Source: DASXTK01 sp050744325
GTDB lineage: Bacteria > Actinomycetota > Acidimicrobiia > Acidimicrobiales > VFJN01
Direction of reading: 5' to 3'
Assembly: GCA_050744325.1 (NCBI GenBank)
Contig: JBOGHK010000027.1
Location: forward strand, 1 to 64,000
Length of the DNA stretch: 64,000 nt
Made by a program: the position numbers and the translations under genes. Each line of letters starts with the position of its first letter. Within the stretch, counting starts at the first letter, position 1. This document shows positions 32,800 through 42,125 of the stretch, piece after piece. Below the pieces are notes generated by a model that made no database searches, was not told where the DNA came from, and saw only the letters and a program-made list of their open reading frames with translations.

Positions 32800-33660
32800 T
32801 CAGGCCGCCTGGAGGACCGAGAACGCTGCACCTTCGGGGTCATCGATGACCGCGATCCGACCGACGTTGGGCATGTCGAACGGCGCGACTGACACCGCCC
32901 CGCCCAGTTCTGCGGCCAGCGTCGCGACACGGTCCGTGTCCGTGACGGCGAAGTGGACCATCCAGGTTGCCGAGGTGTCGTCGTTGCGGTGATCGCTCAC
33001 CTCGACCATGCCTGCGACGCTCCGCTCGAAGCCGGGACAGAAGAACTCGGTGTAGGTGGTGCCGCCGCGGACCGACGTGGTCCGGGCTTCCCAGCCGAAG
33101 ACCGATCCGTAGAAGCGCTTGGCCGCCTCGACGTCTCGGCACGCCAACTGGTATCTCGTGGTCGGAGTGGTGTCGCCCATGGCGTCGGCGTTGGCCTCGG
33201 CGTTGGCCTCGGCCTCAGTGTCGGGGTCGGCCTGCCACACGGTGAACGTCGCTCCCTGAGGATCGGCACAGACCGCCATGCGGCCACTGTCCATGAGCGT
33301 CATTGGCCCAAACAGCACCTCGCCGCCGTTGTCCACGACAGCTCGCGCCATGGCGTCGACGTCGGTCACCGCCAGGTACACGGTCCAGGTCGCGTGCTTG
33401 GCTGGCGCCAGGCCGCCGACGTCCTTGTCGCCGTGCTGGAAGACCCAGTAGCCGACCGGGTCCTCGAGCGGACGGTGACGAGCGACGACCCGCCAGCCGA
33501 ACAGGCTGCAGTAGAACCGGGCTGCGGTGGTCGTTCCTGCGGCGGTCCCCAGGTCGACCCAGACCGGTGCTCCGGGCTCGGCGCGGCACAGCGGCTGGAT
33601 CCCTGCGGGACCCCCCGCGGCCCAGCGGCCCGGACGGGTGGCAAGTGCTGTGCTGTTCAT
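32800..33660 (-). CDS. VOC (glyoxalase-fold) protein with two domains
   Basis: A 286-residue protein from ATG 33660. Two vicinal-oxygen-chelate domains are visible: residues about 25-140 (ARFYCSLFGWRV, TWTVYLAVTDVDAMARAV, CADPQGATFTVWQ) and about 165-280 (RYQLACRDVEAAKRFYGSVF, TWMVHFAVTDTDRVATLAAE, VIDDPEGAAFSVLQ). The linker contains a short DNA repeat giving EANAEANAD. Members of this CFP32/27-kDa-antigen-like group are of unknown function. It is upstream of the ubiquitin-like operon on the same strand but separated by 125 bases. Confidence 0.85.
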   Translation of the reverse strand: MNSTALATRPGRWAAGGPAGIQPLCRAEPGAPVWVDLGTAAGTTTAARFYCSLFGWRVVARHRPLEDPVGYWVFQHGDKDVGGLAPAKHATWTVYLAVTDVDAMARAVVDNGGEVLFGPMTLMDSGRMAVCADPQGATFTVWQADPDTEAEANAEANADAMGDTTPTTRYQLACRDVEAAKRFYGSVFGWEARTTSVRGGTTYTEFFCPGFERSVAGMVEVSDHRNDDTSATWMVHFAVTDTDRVATLAAELGGAVSVAPFDMPNVGRIAVIDDPEGAAFSVLQAA

Positions 33661-33801
33661 GCTGTCAAGGATCCGGCAAAGACGCTCCGGGCGCATTGGC
33701 GCTAGGACCCGAATCGGGGTGGGGACAACCCGACCCCGGCGGGGCCGGCTGGCGCCCGCGGGGTGCGACGCGCTCGGCTCGGGGCTACTCGACGCGCGGA
33801 C

Positions 33802-35043
33802 TCAGCCACCGTTGTCGCTCTGGCCGTGATGGCCGTCCGCCTCTGGTTCGGTGGCGGTGGGCGGCGAACCGGCGCCGGAGCCGGGTGGGTCGGGCCCGGC
33901 TCGGTCGTCGTGGACTCGGTTGTGGAGCCCACACGCCGGTCGGCCGTTGCTGATGTCGGTCTCGCCGCCGTCGGCCCACCGGTGGGGGAAGTGATCCATG
34001 TCGCAACGCTCCGCCGGTTCGTCGCAGTCGTGGACTCGGCAGGTGCGGTCACGGAGCTCGACGGCGCGGCGTTGGGCAGCGCTGAAGAACCGGCTGCGGC
34101 ACCCGAGGTCGGATATGTCGCGGCCCGGCGGATCGAACACGACGCGCTCGATATCGGCATCGGTGATCCGCATCGCGACCAGTCCGGGAGTGAGCTTGGT
34201 GCCGTTGAACAGCTCCACGATCGGACCCCGGAAGGTCTCGTAGCCGACCAGGATGCTGATCAGCGGAGCCGGTTTGCGGGCGCCCGCGGGTGCGGCCATC
34301 GCCAGACGCGCCAGCTCTACGAGGGCGTCGGCGCGCCGCTGCGCGGGCGTCCGAGCAAGGAGGTCTTCGGGGCACTCCTTGCCGTGGACGGCCTCGGCGG
34401 CCCGGCGGTCCTCGCGGTGCAGCCGGTCGTAGATGCGGCGCATGGCTTCGGCGAGCTCGGCGCCGGCGATCGGATCCAGCACACCGTCGAGGAACCACTG
34501 ACCATCGAACGACTGGGACAGGTGCACCCGCCGCGCGTCGTGCAGCTTCCGGGCCTGGCGCTCCGCGTCGTCGGGATCGACACGGTCGCGCCAGTAGCTC
34601 AGGACGCGGCGGAACTCGTCGAAGCTCTTGGTCGTCGCCGCCTCGACCAGTTCGTCCTCGTCTTCGACGAACGCCTCGGCAACCGGTTTGCGCGGTGACC
34701 CGGCCTGCCGAGCCAGCACATCGACGCGCTCCGGCGCAAGCCGACCCCGCTCCGCCGCCGCGGCCGTCGCCGACATGGTGCGCAGGCGCCGCGCCCGGCG
34801 CACCACCTCGTGCACTGCGCTGCGGGGCGTGTTCGACCGCCCGGCCAACCACGTCGCCGTCGAACGCGCCCCGTCACGCCGATAGGTCCGCGCCGCGTCG
34901 AAGGTCCCGACCAGCTTGGCTTCGATGGCGGCGAACTTGGCCCGCAGGCGCTGCGACGCGACCAGGGCCTCGCCCAGCTCGTCGCCGTCGGTGAGCGACA
35001 ACTCGAAGCCAACCAGCCCGTCCAGCGCGTCCTCCAGCTGCAC
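33802..35043 (-). CDS. DUF222 / HNH-endonuclease protein
   Basis: A 413-residue protein of the actinobacterial DUF222-HNH family (mycobacterial 13E12-repeat-like). The DUF222 part spans about 5-290 (LGEALVASQRLRAKFAAIEA, ARTYRRDGARSTATWLAGRS). The C-terminal HNH motif reads LRDRTCRVHDCDEPAERCDM, then DHFPHRWADGG and CGLHNRVHD, with paired Cys residues and the H-N-H core. GTG 35043 is preferred because a strong hairpin at 35112-35152 excludes a longer start. The family is multi-copy and possibly selfish; its role is unknown. Confidence 0.85.
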   Translation of the reverse strand: MQLEDALDGLVGFELSLTDGDELGEALVASQRLRAKFAAIEAKLVGTFDAARTYRRDGARSTATWLAGRSNTPRSAVHEVVRRARRLRTMSATAAAAERGRLAPERVDVLARQAGSPRKPVAEAFVEDEDELVEAATTKSFDEFRRVLSYWRDRVDPDDAERQARKLHDARRVHLSQSFDGQWFLDGVLDPIAGAELAEAMRRIYDRLHREDRRAAEAVHGKECPEDLLARTPAQRRADALVELARLAMAAPAGARKPAPLISILVGYETFRGPIVELFNGTKLTPGLVAMRITDADIERVVFDPPGRDISDLGCRSRFFSAAQRRAVELRDRTCRVHDCDEPAERCDMDHFPHRWADGGETDISNGRPACGLHNRVHDDRAGPDPPGSGAGSPPTATEPEADGHHGQSDNGG

Positions 35044-35111
35044 CAGTCGTGCGGTCAGTGTCTCGCGACCGGTCGTCCACCAGGGTGTGAGGCCGCCGTT
35101 CGCTTCGACCC

Positions 35112-35152
35112 CAGGGCACCTTCCCAACGACCCTCGCGGCGAAGGTGCCCTG
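35112..35152 (-). terminator. Strong hairpin after the 87-residue membrane-protein gene
   Basis: CAGGGCACCTTC (35112-35123) and GAAGGTGCCCTG (35141-35152) are perfect 12-bp arms with a 17-nt loop, eleven bases past the upstream stop. It should end that transcript before the DUF222 gene. Confidence 0.7.
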
Positions 35153-35162
35153 CCGGCCCCGG

Positions 35163-35426
35163 TCAGCGCAGCGACACCACCAGGCCGGCGAGCACGACAG
35201 TGCCCAGCAGGCGCCGCCACGGGTTGACACCCCGGGCGATCTCGTCCACAGCCCACCAGCCCAGCGCCAGCGTCGCGACGACCTGCAACGCCGCACCCCA
35301 ACGGCCGGCGGGGCCGAACAAGGTGCGGGCCGCGGTCGCGACGAGCCACACGACGAGCGCAGTGTTCGGCCACTGGGCGATGACGATGCGCCCTGTCCGG
35401 CGATCGCGCAGCGCCCAACCGACCAT
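35163..35426 (-). CDS. Small membrane protein, unknown function
   Basis: An 87-residue protein (MVGWALRDRRTGRIVIAQWP...) with two or three hydrophobic segments (NTALVVWLVATAARTLF, AALQVVATLALGWWAVDEIA, LLGTVVLAGLVVSL) and basic connecting loops. ATG 35426 or GTG 35432 could start it. The hairpin right after its stop supports a real, separately ended gene. I do not recognise the family. Confidence 0.65.
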   Translation of the reverse strand: MVGWALRDRRTGRIVIAQWPNTALVVWLVATAARTLFGPAGRWGAALQVVATLALGWWAVDEIARGVNPWRRLLGTVVLAGLVVSLR

Positions 35427-35463
35427 GGTCACGCCGCCAGTCTGCCTGCATCAGGTCGAGGCC

Positions 35464-35604
35464 TCAGCCGGGCCTCTCGAACGGGCGGAGGCTGTCGACG
35501 AAACTCGCGAAGTCGGCGGCGATGCGCAGGTCCTGATACATGTCGACGTCGAGCCACGCCACAGGCGGGTTCTCGTGGTCACCGGTCGAATCGCCGGTGG
35601 GGGC
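35464..35604 (-). pseudogene. Possible remnant of a SMI1/KNR4-like protein
   Basis: Directly after the kinase stop, the same frame stays open for 46 codons and reads TGDHENPPVAWLDVDMYQDL followed by RIAADFASFVDSLRPFERPG and a stop. This acidic, DH-E-rich stretch resembles the C-terminal end of SMI1/KNR4-type (immunity) proteins. Without an N-terminus it is at best a decayed fragment; translation by readthrough of the kinase stop is an alternative. Low certainty. Confidence 0.3.
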
Positions 35605-37413
35605 TCAGCGGCGCCGGGCGACGGCCCGGCGGCGCACGACCACCGTCCGGGCAACGATGTCGCCGAGCCGGCGATGGTGCGTCGTGTGGCGCGCGATGAG
35701 CCATCCGAGGATGGGGACGACCCAGGGGAGCCCGTCGACCACCAGGCACGCGGTCCGCACGAAGGCACGAATGAGCCCGGCCGGCCGGCCACCGGGCCCG
35801 ACCATCCGTAGCCCGACGAGCAGCTTGCCGAGCGTGGCGCCGGTCAGACCTTGGACCAGCACGAGGACGACCAGCGCGGCCAGGGCGACGAAGGGCGGGA
35901 ACGTCAGCGAACCGCCGGTGGCGACGTAGACGTCGCGTCCGACGGTCACACAGGACGTGGACGACCGACCGAGGACGTCGCAGGCTTCTTGTGGCCCACT
36001 CGCCTCAGGCGGGACGGGAACCTTGTCGTACCGCGCGACGACCGCCCCGAAGAAGAAGACGGCTGCGAGGACCAGCACGAAGACCCCGTCCAGCACCGCG
36101 GCGACGACCCGCCGGCCCAGGACAGCCGTGGGGTCGCGTCCTGGCCACGACGACGGAGGAGCCGCCGGTGGTGTCGAGCGCGCCGTCGGTGGTGACGATG
36201 CTGCTGGACGGTGGGCGGGAGCGACAGGCTCCCGGCGAGAACCGGCCGACCCGTTCGTCGAAGCGGACGGTCCCGAGGACGGGGGCGACGCCGGTGCAGG
36301 AACGGGTGCGGGGACATGCAGCTGAGGCGGCGGTGGGGATGCCGGCGGCGCGACCAGGGCTGGGATCCGGCCGGGTGTCCCGCCCCGGGCCTCGGTCCTC
36401 TGGATGGCGCCCGGCCGCTGCCGTCGACGTCGCTTCACCCGTGGAGCCATCGGCCCGGCGACCACCACGGGTTGGCTGGTCATCCGCCGTGCCGCCACGA
36501 CCGTTGGCTTGGTCGTGACCGTCTGCCTCGCCGTGACCATGGCTGTCGGCTGGGCTGTCACCACGGGCGGCCCGGCGTTCGACGGCGCGCGGTCACCGCG
36601 GGTCTCCGCATACCACGTCGCGAGCTGCGCTGCGTCGAGCCGGCCGTACTCGCCGATCAGCGCTGCGACGACGCTTCGCCAGCGGCGCGGGAGATCCCGG
36701 GCGATGGTCGGCGGCGTGTCGAGCACCAGCTTGACGTACTCGCTGTCGGTCATCCCCTCCGGTCGCCGGTGCAGCCGCTCGCCTCGCAGAGCCTCGTGGA
36801 GGGTGACCCCGAGCGCGTAGAGGTCGGCGGCTTGGTTCTGGTGACCGCGATGCGCGGCCCGCGACATGTAGGGCGACGTGCCGATCACCCGGGTCGCAGG
36901 GTGGGTCGCATCGGTCGGAAGCAGGCGTGCCGTCCCGAAGTCGCACAGCTTCCAGGTCCCGCTGTGATGTCGCAGGATGTTCGCCGGTTTGAGGTCGCGG
37001 TGCACCATGCCCGCGCCATGGGCGGCAGCGAGCGCGGCCAGCATGGCTTCGAGCACGCGCTCCGCTTCCGGCGAGGGCAGCAGACGACTCTGGTCGGCGC
37101 CCAGGGTCTGTGCCAGCGATCGCTCGCACAGCTCCGTGACGATCCATGCGTGGTTGCGGTACGGGCCGTCGGACACGATGTCCGCGTCGTAGAACCGCAC
37201 GACATTGGGATGGTTGAGCGCGCCGAGCCGCCCGATCTCATGACGCCAGGCCTCGAACGAGGCCTCCTCGACGATGGGGATGAGCTTGAGCGCCCGGACC
37301 AGGTCGACGTGCCGGCGCCGGGCCTGCCAGACCTCGCCGTAGCTACCGCGGCCCAGGCGCCCCTCGAGGATCCACCCCGCCACGATCCGCTCGCCGGAGG
37401 CCTCGGAGCCCAC
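35605..37413 (-). CDS. Ser/Thr protein kinase with C-terminal RDD membrane domain
   Basis: A 602-residue protein. The kinase domain (about 10-275) has the Gly loop GRLGRGSYGEVW, the lysine in ALKLIP, HRDLKPANI and DFGTA. The APE motif is replaced: GTSPYMSRAAHRG lacks the usual Glu. A Pro/Ala/Ser-rich linker of about 150 residues leads to an RDD domain (about 430-600) with three hydrophobic segments. The kinase should sit on the inner face of the membrane and phosphorylate unknown substrates. It is divergent from the chitinase genes. Confidence 0.85.
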   Translation of the reverse strand: MGSEASGERIVAGWILEGRLGRGSYGEVWQARRRHVDLVRALKLIPIVEEASFEAWRHEIGRLGALNHPNVVRFYDADIVSDGPYRNHAWIVTELCERSLAQTLGADQSRLLPSPEAERVLEAMLAALAAAHGAGMVHRDLKPANILRHHSGTWKLCDFGTARLLPTDATHPATRVIGTSPYMSRAAHRGHQNQAADLYALGVTLHEALRGERLHRRPEGMTDSEYVKLVLDTPPTIARDLPRRWRSVVAALIGEYGRLDAAQLATWYAETRGDRAPSNAGPPVVTAQPTAMVTARQTVTTKPTVVAARRMTSQPVVVAGPMAPRVKRRRRQRPGAIQRTEARGGTPGRIPALVAPPASPPPPQLHVPAPVPAPASPPSSGPSASTNGSAGSRREPVAPAHRPAASSPPTARSTPPAAPPSSWPGRDPTAVLGRRVVAAVLDGVFVLVLAAVFFFGAVVARYDKVPVPPEASGPQEACDVLGRSSTSCVTVGRDVYVATGGSLTFPPFVALAALVVLVLVQGLTGATLGKLLVGLRMVGPGGRPAGLIRAFVRTACLVVDGLPWVVPILGWLIARHTTHHRRLGDIVARTVVVRRRAVARRR

Positions 37414-37490
37414 CGCCGCACGCTACCGGACGAGGATGGTGCATCCAGGTGCAGGCCGTCCCGGACCGGTTGACGAAGTCACGGCGCTTT

Positions 37491-37509
37491 GTTTAGATAC
37501 CTTACTAAC
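37491..37509. promoter_or_regulatory. AT-rich imperfect palindrome upstream of the chitinase genes
   Basis: GTTTAGATACCTTACTAAC stands out in an otherwise GC-rich 148-base divergent region, 53 bases before the first chitinase start. The ends pair as GTT(T)AG and CTAAC. It resembles operators seen before secreted glycoside hydrolases in other actinobacteria, but the match is from memory and weak. Confidence 0.35.
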
Positions 37510-37561
37510 ACACGGATCGGCATCCGCCCGCAAGGATCGCCTTTGCTTCACGGGAGCGATC

Positions 37562-39151
37562 ATGCGCCGCGGCTTCGCCATCCTCGTCGTCACAGCGATC
37601 TCCATCCTGGTGCTGGGGGTTGCCGCTCCGAGCGCCCAGGCCGCGCCGGCGACGGCCACCTTCACGAAGACCTCCGACTGGGGGACGGGCTTCGAGGGCC
37701 GATACACGGTCAACAACGCCACGGCGGCGCCGATCCAGGGCTGGCAGGTGGCGTTCGACCTGCCCGCCGGACACAGCGTCAGCTCATCCTGGGACGCGTC
37801 GATGAGCCGCAGCGGCCAACGGTTCACCTTCACCAACGTGGGTTGGAACTCGACGATCGCCCCTGGTGCCAGCGTCAGCTTCGGGTTCATCGGCGCCCCC
37901 GGCGGGACGGCGGCGGTCCCGGCCAACTGCACGCTCAACGGCAGCCCGTGCGGTGGCGGGACGGGCGAGCCAGGGGTCCCGGATGCCCCCGGCACCCCGA
38001 CGGTGACAGGCACGACGAGCTCGTCGATCTCGTTGTCCTGGTCGGCGTCGAGCGGCACGGTGACCGGCTACCGGGTCTACGAGGGCAGCACGGTCCGGGC
38101 GACGGTCACCGGCACCAGCGCGACGGTCTCGGGCCTGGCGACGTGCTCGACGCACTCCTACGCCGTGAGGGCCTTCAACGCCCAAGGCGAGTCCGCGGCC
38201 AGCGGCCCGGCCACGGCGACGACGGGCGGCTGTCCCCCGAACCCCGGCGGACCACTGCCTCGGCACATGCTCACCGGCTACTGGCACAACTTCGTCAACG
38301 CCGCCGTCGAGCTGCGGCTCAGCGCCGTGCCGAACGACTACGACGTCGTCGCCGTGGCCTTCGCCGAGGCCACCGCGACGCCCGGGCAGGTCACCTTCCG
38401 GCTCGACCCCGGGCTGTCCAGCGCCCTTGGCGGCTACACCGACGCCCAGTTCAGGGCGGACATCCAGACCCTCCATGGCCGAGGCAAGAAGGTCATCCTC
38501 TCGGTCGGTGGCGAGCTCGGCCGGGTGCAGGTCGGGAGCTCCGCGGCCGCCACGGCGTTCGCCGACAGCGTCTTCGGCCTGATGCAGACCTATGGCTTCG
38601 ACGGCGTCGACATCGACCTGGAGAACGGTCTGAACCCGACGTTCATGGCCCAGGCGCTACGGCAGCTGCGGAGCCGGGCGGGGAGCGGTTTGATCATCAC
38701 GATGGCGCCGCAGACCATCGACATGCAGTCGACCGGGGCGTCCTACTTCCAGCTGGCGCTCGACATCCAGGACATCCTCACGGTCGTCCACACCCAGTTC
38801 TACAACTCGGGCTCGATGCTGGGCTGCGACCAGCAGTTCGCCTACTCGCAGGGCACGGTCAACTTCATCACGGCGCTGGCGTGCATCCAGCTCGAGAACG
38901 GGCTCCGTCCCGACCAGGTGGCTGTCGGCCTGCCCGCGGGGCCCGGCGCGGCAGGCGGTGGGATCGTGGCGCCGTCGGTGGTGAACAACGCACTCGACTG
39001 CCTGGCCAGGCGGACCAACTGCGGCAGCTTCGTGCCGCCGCGCAGCTATCCCGCGATCCGGGGCGCGATGACCTGGTCGATCAACTGGGACGCCGCCAAC
39101 AACTGGAACTTCTCGCGCACCGTCAAGCCCCACCTCGCCACGTTGCCCTGA
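37562..39151 (+). CDS. Secreted GH18 chitinase with CBM2-like and FN3 domains
   Basis: A 529-residue secreted enzyme. The signal peptide (ATG 37562, cleavage near AQA-AP) is followed by a CBM2-like cellulose/chitin-binding domain (about 28-125; TFTKTSDWGTGFEGRYTVNN, WNSTIAPGASVSFGF), an FN3 module (about 140-230) and a GH18 catalytic domain. The active site DGVDIDLE gives Asp347, Asp350, Asp352 and the acid Glu354. It hydrolyses chitin outside the cell. A second chitinase follows 21 bases later. Confidence 0.9.
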   Translation: MRRGFAILVVTAISILVLGVAAPSAQAAPATATFTKTSDWGTGFEGRYTVNNATAAPIQGWQVAFDLPAGHSVSSSWDASMSRSGQRFTFTNVGWNSTIAPGASVSFGFIGAPGGTAAVPANCTLNGSPCGGGTGEPGVPDAPGTPTVTGTTSSSISLSWSASSGTVTGYRVYEGSTVRATVTGTSATVSGLATCSTHSYAVRAFNAQGESAASGPATATTGGCPPNPGGPLPRHMLTGYWHNFVNAAVELRLSAVPNDYDVVAVAFAEATATPGQVTFRLDPGLSSALGGYTDAQFRADIQTLHGRGKKVILSVGGELGRVQVGSSAAATAFADSVFGLMQTYGFDGVDIDLENGLNPTFMAQALRQLRSRAGSGLIITMAPQTIDMQSTGASYFQLALDIQDILTVVHTQFYNSGSMLGCDQQFAYSQGTVNFITALACIQLENGLRPDQVAVGLPAGPGAAGGGIVAPSVVNNALDCLARRTNCGSFVPPRSYPAIRGAMTWSINWDAANNWNFSRTVKPHLATLP

Positions 39152-39172
39152 CCAGACCCAAGGGGGGACCCC

Positions 39173-40993
39173 ATGCATCGGTACCGCAAGCTGGTGGTCG
39201 CCGCGCTCGTCGCGGCTGCGGCCCTCGTGCCGGCACTGCCGGCGTCAGCCGCCAACGTGGCCGTCAACCCGGGCTTCGAGACTGGCCTGGCTGGCTGGAC
39301 GTGCGCATCCACGGCCCGGGTGGTGGCCAGTCCGGTGCATGACGGCAGCGCCGCGCTCGAAGCCACGCCCGGCGGCCAGGACCTGGCCCGCTGCCAGCAG
39401 ACGATCAGCGTGCAACCCTCCTCGACCTATCGGCTGTCGGCCTGGGTGCGGGGCAGCTACGTGTTCCTCGGCGCGACCGGTGTCGGCATGAGCGACGTCA
39501 GTACCTGGGGATCGCCCGGCGCGGCCTGGGCGCAGGTCACCACCACGTTCACCACCGGGACGTCGACGACGTCGGTGACGATCCACGTCAACGGCTGGTA
39601 CGGGCAGGGCATCTATCACGCCGACGACGTCGTGCTGGACGGCGCGCCAGGGGGTGGCGGCCCACCGGACACCGCGCCGCCGTCGGTGCCGGGCAACCTC
39701 ACCGTCGGCAGTCCGACATCCAGCACACTGCCGCTCGCCTGGACCGCGTCCACCGACAACTCGGGCTCCGTCGACCGCTACGAGGTGTCTCGCGACAACG
39801 GCTCGCCGGTCAGCGCCGGCGCCTCCACGACGTTCACGGCCACCGGGCTCTCGGCGAGCACCACGTACTCGTTCCGGGTGCGGGCATGTGACGGCGCCGG
39901 CAACTGCTCGGCCTACGGTCCGCCGGTCAGCGGTACGACCAGCAGCACGGGGCCGCCGCCCACCGGTGGTCTGCCCCGGCGGGTGCTCGTCGGCTACCTG
40001 CACGCGTCGTTCGCCAACGGCTCCGGCTACATCCGGATGAGCGACGTGCCGGCCGAGTGGGACATCATCAACCTCGCCTTCGGCGAGCCGACCTCGGTGA
40101 CGTCTGGCGACATCCGGTTCCAGCAGTGCCCGGTCAGCGAGTGCCCGAACGTCGAGAGCGAGGCCGAGCTCGTCGCGGCGATCCGGGCCAAGCAGGCGGC
40201 GGGCAAGAAGGTCCTGATCTCCATCGGCGGGCAGAACGGCCAGGTGCAACTCACCACCACCGCCGCGCGCGACCGGTTCGTGCAGTCGGTGAGCGCCCTC
40301 ATCGACCGGTACGGGTTGAACGGCCTCGACATCGACTTCGAGGGGCATTCGCTCTTCCTGAACCCGGGCGACACCGACTTCAGGAACCCGACCACGCCGG
40401 TCGTGGTCAACCTCATCTCCGCCCTCAGAACGCTCAGGGCGCGCTACGGCTCGGACTTCGTGCTGACGATGGCGCCCGAGACGTTCTTCGTACAGCTCGG
40501 CTACCAGTTCTACGGCCCGGGCCCGAACGGCACGGCCGATCCTCGCTCGGCCTCGTACCTGCCCGTGATCCACGCCATGCGCAACGACCTGACGTTGCTC
40601 CACGTGCAGGACTACAACTCCGGACCGATCATGGGCCTCGACGACCAGTTCCACACGATGGGCGGCCACGACTTCCACGTCGCGATGACCGACATGCTGG
40701 TGGCGGGCTTCCCGGTCATGCGCAACCCGGCCAACGTGTTCCCGGGGCTGCGTCCGGACCAGGTGGCGATCGGCCTGCCCGCTGCGCCCTGGGCTGGGAA
40801 CGGCTTCACGATCGTGAGCGAGGTGCAGCGGGCGTTCGACTGTCTGGCGAGGGCCACCAACTGCGGCACGTACCGGCCTGCCAGGGCCATTCCCGAGCTT
40901 CGAGGCCTGATGGCCTGGTCGATCAACTGGGACCGGTTCAACGGCTTCGAGTTCAGCCGGAGCCACCGCAGCTACCTGAACGCGCTCCCCTGA
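39173..40993 (+). CDS. Second secreted GH18 chitinase, different binding module
   Basis: A 606-residue protein with a signal peptide ending near ASA-AN. It has a CBM4/9-like jelly-roll (about 25-160; NPGFETGLAGWTC, YRLSAWVRGSYVF), an FN3 module (about 170-255) and GH18 (about 265-606). The active-site motif is NGLDIDFE: the first Asp is Asn383, but Asp386, Asp388 and the acid Glu390 remain, so activity is likely. GGGGGG precedes ATG 39173. The two enzymes probably act together on chitin. A 10-bp-stem terminator follows. Confidence 0.9.
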   Translation: MHRYRKLVVAALVAAAALVPALPASAANVAVNPGFETGLAGWTCASTARVVASPVHDGSAALEATPGGQDLARCQQTISVQPSSTYRLSAWVRGSYVFLGATGVGMSDVSTWGSPGAAWAQVTTTFTTGTSTTSVTIHVNGWYGQGIYHADDVVLDGAPGGGGPPDTAPPSVPGNLTVGSPTSSTLPLAWTASTDNSGSVDRYEVSRDNGSPVSAGASTTFTATGLSASTTYSFRVRACDGAGNCSAYGPPVSGTTSSTGPPPTGGLPRRVLVGYLHASFANGSGYIRMSDVPAEWDIINLAFGEPTSVTSGDIRFQQCPVSECPNVESEAELVAAIRAKQAAGKKVLISIGGQNGQVQLTTTAARDRFVQSVSALIDRYGLNGLDIDFEGHSLFLNPGDTDFRNPTTPVVVNLISALRTLRARYGSDFVLTMAPETFFVQLGYQFYGPGPNGTADPRSASYLPVIHAMRNDLTLLHVQDYNSGPIMGLDDQFHTMGGHDFHVAMTDMLVAGFPVMRNPANVFPGLRPDQVAIGLPAAPWAGNGFTIVSEVQRAFDCLARATNCGTYRPARAIPELRGLMAWSINWDRFNGFEFSRSHRSYLNALP

Positions 40994-41089
40994 GGGTCGC
41001 CCTGGCGTTCCGTCAGCTGTCCGGACGCTGCGATGCCCGGATCGTCGTCGCTGGCAGGCCGATACCTGGCGTCGCCAACGGACTGCGCA

Positions 41090-41125
41090 GGGAGCCCGGC
41101 CCCGGGGTCGCGGGACCGGGCTCCC
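41090..41125. terminator. Bidirectional hairpin terminator
   Basis: GGGAGCCCGG (41090-41099) and CCGGGCTCCC (41116-41125) are perfect 10-bp arms between the converging chitinase and oxidoreductase genes. Confidence 0.7.
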
Positions 41126-41133
41126 GTGCTGCT

Positions 41134-42048
41134 TCACGGCTGGAGGATCACGCGGCCCGGTATGCCGGGGGCTGACTTGGCTGTGAAGGCCTCACGGCCC
41201 TCGGCCAGCGGGTAGACGGCGCCGACCTGGGGGCGGATCTCGCCCGCGTCGACCAGCCGCGCGATCTCGACGAGCTGGGGTCCGCTCTGCTCCCGGATGA
41301 AGTTGACCGTCCGGATGTCGTCGCGGTCCGTCGGGGGTGGCGCCACGACGGAGACCAGGGCGCCGCCGGGCCGCACGATCGCCGGCGACCGCGCGAGCAC
41401 CTCGCCGCCGATCGTGTCGACCACCAGATCGGCTTGACCGACGGCATCGGGCCACCCGTCGTCCTCGAGGCTGACGAAGTCGTCGGCGCCCAGCTCGAGG
41501 GCCAGCGACCGGTGGCCGGCACGTCCCGTGCCGACGATGCGTGCATCGACGGTCCGGGCGAGCTGGATCGCCATCGAGCCGACGGCGCCAGCCGCGCCGT
41601 GGACGACGACGGTCTGGCCGGCGGTCAGCCCTCCGTGGGTGAACAGCGCCTGCCACGACGTCAGTCCCGCCTGCGGGAGAGCGGCGGCGTGCACGTGGTC
41701 GACCGAGGCCGGCTTGGGGGCCACGTCCCGGGCCTCGACGGCGATCAGGTCGGCGGCCGCCCCGTCGCGGTAGGCATCGGTGAGCCCGTACACGACGTCG
41801 CCGACCGCTACTCCGGCGGTGCCGAAGCCGATCCCGACCACGACACCCGAGAACTCCTGGGCAGGGATGACGGCGCTGCGCTCGTGGCCGTTCCGGTCGG
41901 TCCAGATCGGCCAGTACAGCTCCGAGGCCGTGAACCCGGCGGCGTGGACCTCGACCAGCACGTCGCCGACGGCGGGGGCCGGGTCGGGAGCGTCTTCGTA
42001 GACAAGCCCTTCGATGCCCACCGGCTCGTGGATGCGGATCGCCTTCAT
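41134..42048 (-). CDS. Quinone-oxidoreductase-like NADP-dependent enzyme (MDR family)
   Basis: A 304-residue medium-chain dehydrogenase/reductase. N-terminal GroES-like domain (PVGIEGLVYEDAPDPAPAVG; LVEVHAAGFTASELYW) lacks zinc ligands. The NADP fold has VVHGAAGAVGSMAIQLA and a D-rich turn. Such proteins reduce quinones or enones using NADPH. GAAGGAGAAGGAAG precedes ATG 42048, a very strong ribosome-binding site. It appears monocistronic. Confidence 0.85.
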   Translation of the reverse strand: MKAIRIHEPVGIEGLVYEDAPDPAPAVGDVLVEVHAAGFTASELYWPIWTDRNGHERSAVIPAQEFSGVVVGIGFGTAGVAVGDVVYGLTDAYRDGAAADLIAVEARDVAPKPASVDHVHAAALPQAGLTSWQALFTHGGLTAGQTVVVHGAAGAVGSMAIQLARTVDARIVGTGRAGHRSLALELGADDFVSLEDDGWPDAVGQADLVVDTIGGEVLARSPAIVRPGGALVSVVAPPPTDRDDIRTVNFIREQSGPQLVEIARLVDAGEIRPQVGAVYPLAEGREAFTAKSAPGIPGRVILQP

Positions 42049-42125
42049 CTTCCTTCTCCTTCTCTCACATCGACTACTCGTCTGTTCGTTGTCGACATGA
42101 CACGCCGGGGCCCCGGAATGTGACG

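Noticed and set aside
33900..34700. Plus-strand open frame opposite the DUF222/HNH gene
   Set aside because: Antisense shadow of a gene with an intact HNH motif.
42070..42079. CGACTACTCG, also present in reverse orientation at 11759-11768 near modA
   Set aside because: A shared 10-mer without matching flanks; may be chance, and the two genes have no evident link.
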